A stretch of DNA of 64,000 bases from Streptomyces sp. WMMB303 (lineage in GTDB: Bacteria; Actinomycetota; Actinomycetes; Streptomycetales; Streptomycetaceae). Position numbers and translations under genes: made by a program. The notes beneath the pieces were generated by a model. The model was not told the origin of the DNA and ran no database searches. It saw nothing but the letters and a program-made list of their open reading frames with translations. Positions 34,863 through 43,388 of this stretch are shown one piece after another; positions within the stretch are counted from its first letter, which is position 1; each line of letters opens with the position of its first letter. The stretch lies in contig NZ_JARKIN010000001.1 in the NCBI RefSeq assembly GCF_029351045.1, positions 3,044,001-3,108,000 on the forward strand, read 5' to 3'.

Positions 34863-35468
34863 GTGCAAACGACCTGGGTGGTCGTTCCCACCTGCCTGCC
34901 CGAAATCCTCCGCCGTTGTCATGTCTGCGCCTCCGAGCGCTTCCGCACGAGCGGCAAATTCCGCGTCAACGCGAACCACAAGCTCCTCGACGCCTGGCTC
35001 CTCGCCCTGTGCACCGGCTGCGGGGAGACCACCAAGCTCACCGTCCTGGAGCGGATCAACGTCCGCTCCATCCGACCCGACCTACTGGACCGCCTGCACG
35101 GCAACGACCCCGGCCTGGCAGCCGAACTGCTCCAGGACCCGCCCGTACGGCGTCGCAACCGCATCGCCCTCGACTGGCGCGACGCCTGGCGACTGGAGAC
35201 CTCCGGCCCGACGCCGCCGGCGGCCGGGGACGGGCCGGGCGAGCGGGCACCGGCGGACGAGGCGGCGGCCCTGCCGGAAGGCGAGACGCTCGAAGTCTCG
35301 GTCCGCTTCGCCGCACGGATACCCATCCGCCCGGTACGCCTGATCGCTGACGGCTTCGGCCTTTCACGGGCCGAAGTGGGGAGACTGCTCGCCGAGGGCA
35401 ACCTCGTCTCGACGGTCCGCCTGAGCGGCAAACTCTCCGCCAACTTCACCTTCACGTTCAAACGCTGA
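34863..35468 (+). CDS. DUF1062 protein
   Basis: 201 residues from GTG. The N-terminus holds two Cys pairs, RRCHVCASERFRTSGKFRVN and LALCTGCGETTKLTVLERIN, probably one zinc ribbon. A middle Arg-rich helical part (RPDLLDRLHGNDPGLAAELL) and a C-terminal half with VRLIADGFGLSRAEVGRLLA follow. That last segment looks like a small S4-like or helix-turn-helix RNA/DNA-binding motif. These blocks fit DUF1062, whose function is not established. No operon partner is evident. Confidence 0.8.
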   Translation: MQTTWVVVPTCLPEILRRCHVCASERFRTSGKFRVNANHKLLDAWLLALCTGCGETTKLTVLERINVRSIRPDLLDRLHGNDPGLAAELLQDPPVRRRNRIALDWRDAWRLETSGPTPPAAGDGPGERAPADEAAALPEGETLEVSVRFAARIPIRPVRLIADGFGLSRAEVGRLLAEGNLVSTVRLSGKLSANFTFTFKR

Positions 35469-35518
35469 ACCGGCCCTGCCAGGGAGGTCCTGTTCGGCCC
35501 GTCGCGGCCGGGCAGGAC

Positions 35519-35929
35519 CTACCCGGACTCCACGATCGACTTGAGCCGGGCAAGGTCGGCGGCAACGGTGTCCGCGTCCCGCTCGAAGTCGGCCTCACTC
35601 ATCTCCGGCCGCCGACGCAGCGTGAACACCACCTCGCTCCCCGCACCATGGGCGATCACGCGCACCGGGTTGTAGACGGACTGCCCCGAAGGCAACGTGA
35701 CGTCGTGATCGAGCACACCCAGCTCATTACGCGGTGTGAAAGTGACCACCACCCGCCCCATCGGCGACGACTCCGCGACCCACCCCTCGTCCCTCTGTTC
35801 GATGGAATCTCCCAGCCCATGGGCCCACACGGGCAGATTCACCGGGTTCGACGCATAGTCGTAGACCTCGCCGAGGGGTCGGTCGATATAGACGCTCACG
35901 TGGCGTGATGCGGTGACTTGGCTGCTCAT
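35519..35929 (-). CDS. SRPBCC-fold (START-like) protein
   Basis: 136 residues. HVSVYIDRPLGEVYDYASNP is the typical first strand and helix of the polyketide cyclase/dehydrase-type SRPBCC fold. WVAESSPMGRVVVTFTPRNE and VVFTLRRRPEMSEADFERDA complete the cavity and the long C-terminal helix. These proteins hold hydrophobic ligands or act in aromatic metabolism. No catalytic partner is adjacent, and the gene is convergent with the DUF1062 gene. Confidence 0.8.
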   Translation of the reverse strand: MSSQVTASRHVSVYIDRPLGEVYDYASNPVNLPVWAHGLGDSIEQRDEGWVAESSPMGRVVVTFTPRNELGVLDHDVTLPSGQSVYNPVRVIAHGAGSEVVFTLRRRPEMSEADFERDADTVAADLARLKSIVESG

Positions 35930-36216
35930 GGGACGACGGTAGCCCTCCGCCCGTCCGACTTTCTTGAACGAATCGGCCGCGCCACGGCCGCCCGCCCCGC
36001 GTTGGTACGGCACTCCACGGGCAGCGCCATTCCGCCGCGGGACAGGACATACGAGGTGGAACCTGCCGGACGCGGACGGCGTCCGGCAGCCGGCCCGGGC
36101 CCGAAGACCGTTCGATCCGCCCGGGGAACGCAATCGGCTCACCCGGCCGGCGCTGCGCGTCGACCGACGGCTCGGGGCTACCGTGCGCACCCCTCCTCAC
36201 CGTCGAACGCGCTGAC

Positions 36217-36648
<432 letters not shown>

Positions 36649-36809
36649 GGTGCGATCCAAGCAGGCGGGTCCCGGGCGCTGTTCAGCAGCGAGTTCCCCC
36701 GCACCGGTTCCGCGTCCACCGGGTCGCCGTCCACCGCGTCCGGGTCTGCTGCATGGTCGGGTGACATCTGCTCTGGCTTGCCCGTAGGGCGGCCTGGAAG
36801 GATGTAGCC

Positions 36810-37118
36810 GTGCCAGTTCCCTATCCTCAAGAGTTCCGTGACGACGTGGTCCGCGTCGCGCTCAACCGCGAGAAGGGCGTCACCCTCGCGCAGATCGCGA
36901 AGGACTTCGGCGTCCATGAGATGACGCTGTCGAAGTGGATGCGCCAGGCCGCGGTCGAGGACGGCGAGAAGCCCGGTGTCACCAGGTCTGAGTCGGCGGA
37001 GAACACTGAGCTGAAGAAGCGGGTCCGGCTGCTGGAGCAGGAGAACGAGGTCCTGCGCCGAGCTGCCGCGTATCTGTCGCAGGCGAACTTGCCGGGAAAA
37101 GGCTCTACCCGCTCGTGA
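36810..37118 (+). CDS. IS3-family transposase OrfA
   Basis: 102 residues from GTG with GGAAGGA upstream. YPQEFRDDVVRVALNREKGV, ITLAQIAKDFGVHEMTLSKW-type helix-turn-helix (here VTLAQIAKDFGVHEMTLSKW) and a leucine-zipper-like ENTELKKRVRLLEQENEVLR are standard OrfA features: end recognition and oligomerisation. It overlaps OrfB in the -1 frame. A slippery GGGAAAAGG at about 37094-37102 would allow a programmed -1 frameshift giving the OrfAB transposase. Confidence 0.9.
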   Translation: MPVPYPQEFRDDVVRVALNREKGVTLAQIAKDFGVHEMTLSKWMRQAAVEDGEKPGVTRSESAENTELKKRVRLLEQENEVLRRAAAYLSQANLPGKGSTRS

Positions 37119-37972
37119 GAGAGCTCGCCGCCGACGGAGTCCCCGTCGCGGTCGCGTGCCGGATGCTCAAGCTCTCCCGCCAGCACTACTACCGCTGGCT
37201 GTCTCAGCCCGTGACCGATGCCGAGGTCACCGTGGCCTACCGCGCGAATGCGCTGTTCGACGCCCACCGCGACGACCCCGAGTTCGGCTACCGCCTTCTC
37301 GCCGGGGAGGCCGAGACGGCCGGGGAGCGCATGAGCGAGCGGACCGCGTGGCGGATCTGCCGGGACAACGCCTGGTGGTCGGCCTTCGGGAAGAAGCGAT
37401 CGAAGAACGGCAAGAGACCGGGTCCGGCCGTGCACGATGATCTCGTCCAACGCGACTTCACCGCCGATGCCCCGAACCAGCTGTGGCTGACCGACATCAC
37501 CGAACACCCCACGAGCCAGGGCAAGCTGTACCTGTGCGCGGTCAAGGACGCCTTCTGCGGCCGGATCGTCGGCTACTCCATCGACAACCGGATGAAGGCC
37601 CGCCTCGCGGTGAACGCCCTGGACAACGCGGCCGCCAGAAGAGGGGACGTGGCCGGCTGCACAGTCCATTCCGACCGCGGATCGCAATTCCGATCAAGAA
37701 AGTACGTCCACGCTCTGCACCGCCACGGCCTGGCCGGATCCATGGGAAGAGTCGGCTCGGCCGGCGACAACGCCGCCATGGAATCCTTCTTCGCTCTGCT
37801 GCAGAACAACGTCCTCGACCGCCGCACCTGGGCCACCCGGCAGGACCTCCGCACCGCGATCGTCACCTGGATCGAGCGGACCTACCACCGACGCCGCAGA
37901 CAACTACGCCTGGGCCGTTTGACCCCCATCGAGTACGAGACCACCATGAAGCCCGCCGCCCTCGCCGCATGA
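37115..37972 (+). CDS. IS3-family transposase OrfB (DDE integrase core)
   Basis: 285 residues. The DDE residues are seen in NQLWLTDITEHPTSQGKLYL (first Asp), TVHSDRGSQFRSRKYVHALH (second Asp) and AGDNAAMESFFALLQNNVLD (Glu). The frame continues upstream of its GTG as KRLYPLV, consistent with production as an OrfAB fusion by frameshift. All catalytic residues are present, so the IS looks functional. Its stop TGA overlaps an ATG (37969) that opens the frame of the truncated integrase downstream. Confidence 0.92.
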   Translation: MRELAADGVPVAVACRMLKLSRQHYYRWLSQPVTDAEVTVAYRANALFDAHRDDPEFGYRLLAGEAETAGERMSERTAWRICRDNAWWSAFGKKRSKNGKRPGPAVHDDLVQRDFTADAPNQLWLTDITEHPTSQGKLYLCAVKDAFCGRIVGYSIDNRMKARLAVNALDNAAARRGDVAGCTVHSDRGSQFRSRKYVHALHRHGLAGSMGRVGSAGDNAAMESFFALLQNNVLDRRTWATRQDLRTAIVTWIERTYHRRRRQLRLGRLTPIEYETTMKPAALAA

Positions 37973-38001
37973 AAACCGACTGTCACCTATACGTGCAGCA
38001 G

Positions 38002-39129
38002 TCCCAACCGTGGAACGACGCGCATGACAAGCTCACCCGGCTCAAAGCCAACTCCCACAGCGGCCTACCGATAGCCGCGAGCAAGATGACGCTTAGCGAG
38101 TACCTGACGTACTGGCTCACGCACGTCGCCCAGGTCAAGGTCCGCAAGACCACCTACGTCAACTACGAGTCCTGGGTTCGCAACTACGTCGCGCCGGGTC
38201 TCGGCAAGAAGAAGCTCGGGCGCCTGTCGGCCCGCGACATCCGAGCCTTCCTCCTGAAGACAGCCCAGACCTGCCAGTGCTGCGCCCAGGGCAAGGACAA
38301 GAACCGCCCCAAGGCCAAACAGCGTTGCTGCGCCCTCGGCAAGTGCTGCCATCAGACCCCGTCGGACCGAACTGTGCGCATCCTGCTTGCGCTCCTCCGG
38401 AGCGCTCTTCAGCACGCCGTGCGCGAAGACGAGATCCCCCGGAACGTCGCCAAGAATGTGGAGCTGGGCATGGGCACGATGCGCGAGATCGAACCGCTCA
38501 CCGCCGCCGAGGGGCGACAACTCCTGGCCGCTGCCCGGGGCAATCGACTGTGCGCCGCGTATGAGCTGGCCGTACGGCTCGGTCTGCGGCGCGGCGAGCT
38601 GCTGGGCCTGCGGTGGGAAGACGTGGACCTGGACAAGGGCGTGCTGACCGTACGGCAGACCCTTCAGCGCGTCGGCGGCGACCTGGTCATCGTCCCGCCG
38701 AAGACCCAGAAGTCAGCCCGTCGAATCCCGCTTCCGCCCGAGTGCATCACAGCGCTCCGCGCCCAGCGGACACAGCAGCTCACAGACAAACGGCTTGCCG
38801 GGGACAAGTGGCGGGAAAACGGAAGCGGGCTGATCTTCACCACGAAGTTCGGAACCCCGATCGAGCCCCGTAACCTCAACCGCTCGTTCCAGGCACTGAC
38901 GACTCGCGCCGGGGTCCGCAAGGTCCGCTTTCACGACCTGCGCCACACGTGCGCCTCGCTCCTCCACGAGCAGGGCGCCAGCGCCCGGACGATCATGCAG
39001 GTACTCGGGCACAGCTCGATCCGAGTGACCATGGACATCTACACCTTCGTTCGCCTCGACGAGCAGCGCGACGCGATCGGACGGCTCGGGGATGCCCTCA
39101 GCGGAGACGGCGACCCCGCCGATTCCTGA
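38002..39129 (+). pseudogene. Tyrosine-recombinase integrase lacking its N-terminus (older element)
   Basis: From SQPWNDAHDKLTRLKANSHS to the stop, the protein is closely parallel to the intact integrase at 52782: core-binding domain, the same Cys-rich insert (TCQCCAQGKDKNRPKAKQRC), and catalytic region with LRLGLRRGELLGLRW-type first Arg, FHDLRHTCASLLHEQGA and LGHSSIRVTMDIYTF (final Tyr). About 44 N-terminal residues, the arm-binding part, are missing where the IS3 end begins. The frame is open into the IS from ATG 37969, so a shortened protein could still be made by coupling to OrfB. It is read here as a relic of an earlier integrative element at the same tRNA. Confidence 0.85.
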
Positions 39130-39151
39130 TCCACTAGGTCCAACACCTGCG

Positions 39152-40245
39152 CTAGTCTTCTGAGTCAGGAATTCTATTCAGATAGCTGGCGAGGCGTTCG
39201 AGGATCTCGTCTGCGGTCTTCGTCCAGACGTAGGGCTTGGGGTCGGTGTTCCATGCGGCGATCCAGGTCCGGATGTCCTTCTCCAACGCCTGGACGCTTC
39301 TGTGGACGCCTCGCCGTATCTGCTTGTTCGTCAGCTCGGCGAACCACCGCTCGACCAGGTTGAGCCAGGACGAGCCGGTGGGCGTGAAGTGCAGGTGAAA
39401 GCGGGGGTGCGCCAGCAGCCAGGTTTTGATCGCCGGTGTCTTGTGGGTGGCGTAGTTGTCCAGCACCAGGTGCACGTCCAGGTCCGCCGGTATCTCCTGG
39501 TCGAGTTTGATCAGAAACTTCTTGAACTCCTCGGCCCGGTGCCGGCGGTGCAGGGAGCCGATCACCTTCCCCGTGGCCACCTCCAGCGCGGCGAACAATG
39601 TGGTGGTGCCCGCGCGCACGTAGTCATGGGTGACCCGCTGCGGGACACCGGGCATCATCGGCAGCACCGGCTGGGACCGGTCCAGGGCCTGGATCTGCGA
39701 CTTCTCGTCGACACAGAAAACCAAGGCCCGCTCGGGCGGGTCCAGATAGAGGCCGACCACGTCGTGGACCTTGTCGACGAAGTACGGGTCCGTCGACAGC
39801 TTGAACGTCTCGGTGCGGTGTGGCTGCAGGCCGAAGGCCCGCCAGATCCGCGACACGGTCGACTGCGACAGGCCCATCTCCGTGGCCATTGCCCGCGTCG
39901 ACCAGTGCGTGGCGTTCTTCGGCGCGGATTCAGTGTCCGCTTCACCACGGCGGCGACCTGCTCGTCGGTGACCGTCCGGGGCCCGCCGGACCGCGGCATG
40001 TCACCCAGCCCGGCGATCCGGTGCTCGACGAACCGCTTCCGCCAGCGGCCCACCGCATGCGGCGTCGAACCTAGTTGTCCGGCCACGTCCTTGTTGGACG
40101 CGCCGGCCGCGCAGGCCAGGATGATCCGGCACCGCAAAGCCCACGCCTGCGGGGTGGAACGGCGCCGAACCCATCCCTCCAGCGCAGCCCGCTCCTCATC
40201 CGACAGGATCAACTCGGCCTTCGGCCGCCCAGTACGTGCCACCAA
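39152..40245 (-). pseudogene. IS630-family transposase, split by a one-base frameshift
   Basis: The N-terminal frame (from 40245: VARTGRPKAELILSDEERAA, helix-turn-helix GASNKDVAGQLGSTPHAVGR) runs to about 39930. The C-terminal frame carries MATEMGLSQSTVSRIWRAFG, then VFCVDEKSQIQALDRSQPVL, LVLDNYATHKTPAI and HFTPTGSSWLNLVERWFAEL, i.e. DDE residues in DEKSQ, DNYATH and NLVERW. The two are joined if one base is restored near 39930 (gattcagtg for gattccagtg). This is either an inactivating lesion or a programmed frameshift. The stop TAG is built from the flanking TA plus the IS end base. Confidence 0.85.
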
Positions 40246-40286
40246 GCAACCCTACACATCTGAATAGAATTCCTGACTCAGAAGAC
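39155..40286 (-). mobile_element. IS630-family insertion sequence (1132 bp)
   Basis: Perfect terminal inverted repeats of at least 30 bases (gtcttctgagtcaggaattc and on, 39155-39183; complement 40258-40286) are flanked on both sides by the dinucleotide TA (39153-39154 and 40287-40288), the target duplication typical of IS630/Tc1-mariner elements. It sits between the truncated integrase and the attachment-site region, inside the relic of the older element. Confidence 0.9.
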
Positions 40287-40513
40287 TAGTGGCCCGATGA
40301 TTCCGGAAACCGTGCTCGCATCGGGCACGACGGATCGTCGCACGCCTGGTCGGGATCGCGATCGGGATCGCCCACCGCGTGTTCGAACTCGTAGTGGAAG
40401 CAAACCCAGTGCATGCGCTCGAAGGTGTCGTAGAGATCAGCGTTGACCCGGACCACACGGCCGCAGCGCACACAGACCGGTAGATGGAGGGACGCATGGT
40501 GGTGGGCCGTCAT
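40286..40513 (-). CDS. Small Cys-rich hypothetical protein
   Basis: 75 residues from ATG 40513; ATG 40549 would give 87. LPVCVRCGRVVRVNADLYDT and CDDPSCPMRARF give a CxxC and a C-x4-C pattern, perhaps one zinc site, and FERMHWVCFHYEFEHAVG is a conserved-looking centre. I recall similar small streptomycete proteins, without known function. Its stop TAG touches the right end of the IS630 element. Removing the IS and one TA restores the same stop, so the gene was not damaged. Confidence 0.6.
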   Translation of the reverse strand: MTAHHHASLHLPVCVRCGRVVRVNADLYDTFERMHWVCFHYEFEHAVGDPDRDPDQACDDPSCPMRARFPESSGH

Positions 40514-40632
40514 GGCAGCAGCATGCAGGATCCCGGGGGTGGCCGTCACGTCGGTTTCGGTGGTCGCCGGACCACGCCAGGCGAAGGTCGCCGCATACTG
40601 CCAACGAATCTCCGACTCACATCATTGGACGG

Positions 40633-40653
40633 CTGCCGTCAAAACTGCCGTCA
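40633..40653 (+). repeat. Arm-type motif of the older element (variant)
   Basis: CTGCCGTCA-AAA-CTGCCGTCA is a direct repeat ending 11 bases before the hairpin at 40664. That is the same distance at which TTGATGTCAG-AA-CTGATGTCA stands before the hairpin at 54109. The variant (TGCCGTCA instead of TGATGTCA) marks this as the corresponding end of a different, older element. Confidence 0.5.
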
Positions 40654-40663
40654 TCGGCACCAC

Positions 40664-40697
40664 AGAGGCCCCGTCCCACACCAGGAACGGGGCCTCT
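40664..40697 (-). terminator. Duplicated tRNA-Thr terminator hairpin (relict copy)
   Basis: agaggccccgt pairs with acggggcctct around a 12-base loop. It corresponds to the hairpin at 54109-54142 beyond the intact tRNA-Thr gene, and its right arm is part of the 62-bp attachment repeat. Confidence 0.7.
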
Positions 40698-40748
40698 GAC
40701 CTGCGGAGCCGCCTGTCGGATTCGAACCGACGACCTTCTGTTTACAAG
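40687..40748 (-). repeat. attL: 62-bp direct repeat containing the tRNA-Thr 3' half
   Basis: Identical over 62 bases to 54132-54193. It contains the last 42 bases of tRNA-Thr(TGT), from the anticodon loop to the 3' end, plus 20 bases of the terminator. Identity ends sharply at 40748 (aag then gttcgg here, acagatg in the intact tRNA). It marks the left end of the integrated element. It was probably also the right end of the older element to its left. Confidence 0.9.
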
Positions 40749-40833
40749 GTTCGGGCAGGGGCCTGGTGAGGCTCCTGGCCGACTTCCCGAGCGGTCGTCG
40801 CAGGGAGGCGCTGACGGGTGCGGTGTGCCGTCG

Positions 40834-40854
40834 TTGATGTCAGGGCTGATGTCA
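40834..40854 (+). repeat. Arm-type motif inside attL
   Basis: TTGATGTCAG-GG-CTGATGTCA (a near-palindromic pair of TGATGTCA units) lies 86 bases inside the left end. It matches 19 of 21 bases at 54078-54098 near the right end. It is a candidate binding site for Int or Xis. Confidence 0.55.
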
Positions 40855-40887
40855 TCGCGACGTGAGAAGCCTTGCCGTGACCCAAGG

Positions 40888-40995
40888 GACGAGTTGTGGT
40901 CGCGGCTCGAGCCGCTGCTGCCCGAGCCGAGCCGCACCCAAAGTTGAAGCCGGGAGAGCCCGGGTACCGACAGGCCCTCTGTGGCAACCTATTGG
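40888..40995 (+). pseudogene. Fragment of an IS5-type transposase N-terminus
   Basis: Reading with one frame change gives DELWSRLEPLLPEPSRT followed by KPGEPGYRQALCGNLLG, the opening pattern of IS5-family transposases (LWxxLEPLLP, then a GRPxxxDRxALCGI-like stretch). Nothing of the catalytic core is present. It is a short, decayed scrap just inside attL. Confidence 0.4.
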
Positions 40996-40997
40996 GC

Positions 40998-41288
40998 ATG
41001 ACTGATGAATTTCACCACTTCACGCGCACCTATCTACAGCTCGAAATAGCCTACGACGATATGGCCGCCACCCGAGAAACTCTCCAGCACTGCAACCCGA
41101 AATGGACCGCATCCGTTAAGGAGGGATTCAAAGCGGAGCTTGAGGAGCGGAGCTTGACAGTTGATGAGTACGAAGGCATGACCGACATCGAGTTCCCCGA
41201 CAAGGAGTCGCTTTATGCATATCTGAGCGACGTCTATGCCTTCCTTTTCGAGGGTGGTTCCGAGAGTCCTCTCCCTCACGATGCCTGA
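40998..41288 (+). CDS. Hypothetical acidic protein (96 aa)
   Basis: MTDEFHHFTRTYLQLEIAYD, then a helical centre (MAATRETLQHCNPKWTASVK) and an acidic end (TDIEFPDKESLYAYLSDVYA) are visible. No signal or membrane segment and no recognised domain. Codon choice is less GC-biased than in its neighbours, with codons such as gaa, ata and tta nearby, which suggests recent transfer. Small acidic proteins of this shape can be immunity or antirestriction proteins, but there is no direct support. It is the first gene of the element after attL, on its own strand. Confidence 0.55.
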   Translation: MTDEFHHFTRTYLQLEIAYDDMAATRETLQHCNPKWTASVKEGFKAELEERSLTVDEYEGMTDIEFPDKESLYAYLSDVYAFLFEGGSESPLPHDA

Positions 41289-41480
41289 CCCCTTCGGCGA
41301 AGGGGTCTCAAAGCTCAGCCCAGATAGGGTCGCTCGCGGCGTTCCAGGAAGTGGCCGATTCTGAGCCGCTGGTTCGGGCAGCGCCCTTAAGGGCCAGTGA
41401 CAGTCTTCTGGGGCGGTGATCGCGGCGCGGCGTGGGTGGAGGGTGTGCCGTCGTCGATATCTGGGATCGCGGTGGCTTGG

Positions 41481-41960
41481 CTACGCTGGTGCCGGTACCT
41501 CGCCATGTTCGAGGTACGCCGGGAGACCTTCGGCGCGCGCGATGACGGCACGCTTCACGCGACGGGCGAGCCTTGGGATCAGAAGCTGATCGAGGTCTTC
41601 AACCGGATGGAACTCGGCGGCCAACAGCTCGTCCGGGGCGAGCTTGATCGAGGCTGCGGCATCCGGGCTGAGTTCGCCCCCGTCGAAGACATACAAAACC
41701 TTGTCGCCCTCCTTGGCGTTCGGTGCCCAGTCGGTCACCAGGAGAGAACCGATGGGCGGCGCGATGCCCAGCTCTTCCTCGACCTCGCGGCGGCAGGCAG
41801 CCAACGGAGACTCGCCCGTCTCGACGTACCCACCAGGGATCTCCCACATCGGCTTGTACGAGGGACGGACCAGCAGGACGCGACCCTGGGCATCGAAGAA
41901 CAGCGCACCTGAAGCCATTCGTGGCCGTGCCATCCGCTGTTCGTGATCGTTCTCGGGCAT
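41481..41960 (-). CDS. Nudix hydrolase, Pif-like
   Basis: 159 residues. The Nudix box is complete: GGYVETGESPLAACRREVEE then ELG, fitting G-x5-E-x7-REUxEExGU. Upstream VLLVRPSYKPMWEIPG and downstream LLVTDWAPNAKEGDKVLYVF are typical. Nudix enzymes cleave nucleoside diphosphates linked to another group. In the related element pSAM2, the immunity protein Pif carries a Nudix motif and blocks redundant transfer into cells that already hold the element. Location in an AICE makes that role attractive, but it is inference. It is divergent from the XRE gene across 108 bases. Confidence 0.85.
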   Translation of the reverse strand: MPENDHEQRMARPRMASGALFFDAQGRVLLVRPSYKPMWEIPGGYVETGESPLAACRREVEEELGIAPPIGSLLVTDWAPNAKEGDKVLYVFDGGELSPDAAASIKLAPDELLAAEFHPVEDLDQLLIPRLARRVKRAVIARAEGLPAYLEHGEVPAPA

Positions 41961-42030
41961 GCCCCGAGCCTACTGACTGTGCCCCTCAATGCTTGAGCCG
42001 GACACTTCACCTGCCGCGATACCACTACGC

Positions 42031-42067
42031 GTGTGACACTCGGGATCACAGAGTGAGGGGGTCACAC
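42031..42067. promoter_or_regulatory. Inverted repeat in the Nudix/XRE divergent promoter region
   Basis: GTGTGAC (42031-42037) and its complement GTCACAC (42061-42067) flank 23 bases directly before the XRE start. It is a possible autoregulatory site overlapping the GAGGGGG ribosome site. Confidence 0.35.
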
Positions 42068-42068
42068 A

Positions 42069-43388
42069 GTGCGTGGCATGGCAAACCATCTCCCGTTCGG
42101 CAAGCGCGTGCGGTTCTACCGGGAGCGCCGTGGCCTGCTTCAGTGGCAACTCGGGGAGCTGCTGAACCGTTCCGAGGACTGGGTGTACCGGGTGGAGTCC
42201 GGACGCATCCCGGTGAACAACGTGAAGATGCTCGCGGACCTGGCGGACGCCCTACGCGTGCATGTCGAGGACTTGCGAGGCGCCCCGGCACTTCTGGAGG
42301 ACCACGGCAGTCACGAGGGCAGTGTGCCGGCCATTCGGGCCGCGCTCATGCAGTCACGGAGGCTCGCCGGTTCTCTGTACGACAACAGGGAGCCGTTGCG
42401 CCTGGAACGCCTCGCCGTCGAGGTCGATGACGTCTGGGGTTTGTTCCAAGCGTCCGCGTACGCCCGCCTCGCTGAACGTCTCCCGGCCTTGCTGGCGGAC
42501 GCTCGTCTGGCGACGCACGAGCATTCCGCGGGGCCGGATCGTGTGCGAGCACTCAAGCTCTTCGCGCTCACCTGTCATGCCACGGCAGCGTTTCTCCGGA
42601 AGCTCGGGGAAACGAACCTCGCCTGGACGGCGGCCGATCAAGGTGACCTTGCCGCGAGTGAAACCGGGGACCCAGCCATCGTGCTGGCGCTGCGTCGCTG
42701 TGTCGCTCACGTCCAGCTCGGCGCCGGGTTGGCCTCGGAGGCGGTGAACGTCACGCAAGATGCGGCCAGTGACCTGCCTCGGGGCTGGTGGAAGTCCTCA
42801 CCGTCCGCGCTTTCGCAGTACGGGACGCTGTTCCTGAACGGTGCCGTAGCTGCCGCACGGGTCCGCGACCGCTCGACGACCGCTGACATGATCGCTCAAG
42901 CGCAACAGGCCGCCGATCTGCTCGGCGCCGACATCAACGAGATGTGGACCTCCTTCGGTCCGACGAACGTCGAAATTCACCGGCTGGCGACGGCGCTTGA
43001 GTTCGAGGACGTACAGCTGGCCTTGGACATGGCGCCGCATATACGACCCAGCCGGTCCCTGCCCGTGGAGCGGCGGGCACGAGCGCGTCTTGACGTGGCT
43101 CGGGCCTACGGCGAAGCTGGCCGCACTGATGACGCGGCCGATCACCTGAAGCGAGCTTTCAGGACCGCTCCCGAGCAGATGAAGGCGCACGAGTTCGCTC
43201 GCGACCTGGCGCAGCGACTGCACGGTCGGAGCCGCCGCCGGGACGTACGCGAACTTGCCCTAGATGTATTGCTCTGTGAGGTTGGGGACGCGGCTGGCGG
43301 GTGGTTTGCCTGCGAGTGCGGTGTGTCCGCGGTGGTGATTGTAGGTGTGCAGCCACTGCGGGAACGCGTCGCGTCGTTCCTGTTCTGA
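42069..43388 (+). CDS. XRE-type regulator with TPR-like C-terminus, tail replaced by an IS
   Basis: 439 residues as it stands. The helix-turn-helix is at about 8-65: KRVRFYRERRGLLQWQLGEL, RSEDWVYRVESGRIPVNNVK. A long all-helical part follows, resembling the tetratricopeptide-like domains of streptomycete XRE regulators. GTG start with GAGGGGG upstream. An IS481 element is inserted at 43265 within the last codons. Removing it and one copy of the CCTAGA duplication restores the end ELALDLGAIK and a stop at 44355-44357, i.e. 404 residues. Now 40 foreign residues replace the last five, so most of the protein is intact and may still work. Confidence 0.82.
   Translation: MRGMANHLPFGKRVRFYRERRGLLQWQLGELLNRSEDWVYRVESGRIPVNNVKMLADLADALRVHVEDLRGAPALLEDHGSHEGSVPAIRAALMQSRRLAGSLYDNREPLRLERLAVEVDDVWGLFQASAYARLAERLPALLADARLATHEHSAGPDRVRALKLFALTCHATAAFLRKLGETNLAWTAADQGDLAASETGDPAIVLALRRCVAHVQLGAGLASEAVNVTQDAASDLPRGWWKSSPSALSQYGTLFLNGAVAAARVRDRSTTADMIAQAQQAADLLGADINEMWTSFGPTNVEIHRLATALEFEDVQLALDMAPHIRPSRSLPVERRARARLDVARAYGEAGRTDDAADHLKRAFRTAPEQMKAHEFARDLAQRLHGRSRRRDVRELALDVLLCEVGDAAGGWFACECGVSAVVIVGVQPLRERVASFLF

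Larger units (their letters stand above)
36750..37997 (+). mobile_element. IS3-family insertion sequence (~1.25 kb)
   Basis: The element is bounded by imperfect inverted repeats TGCATGGTCGGGTGACA (36750-36766) and its counterpart TGCACGTATAGGTGACA (complement of 37981-37997), beginning TG and ending CA as in the IS3 family. It carries two overlapping transposase frames. Flanks show no target duplication: the left side is intergenic DNA and the right side is the middle of an integrase gene. This suggests the IS took part in a deletion. Exact ends are uncertain by several bases because the repeat similarity extends a little outward (CTGCTGCA on both sides). Confidence 0.75.

Noticed and set aside
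40286..40549. Disruption of the small Cys-rich gene by IS630
   Set aside because: Removing the IS and one TA copy yields the same TAG stop, so the insertion lies just outside the coding part.
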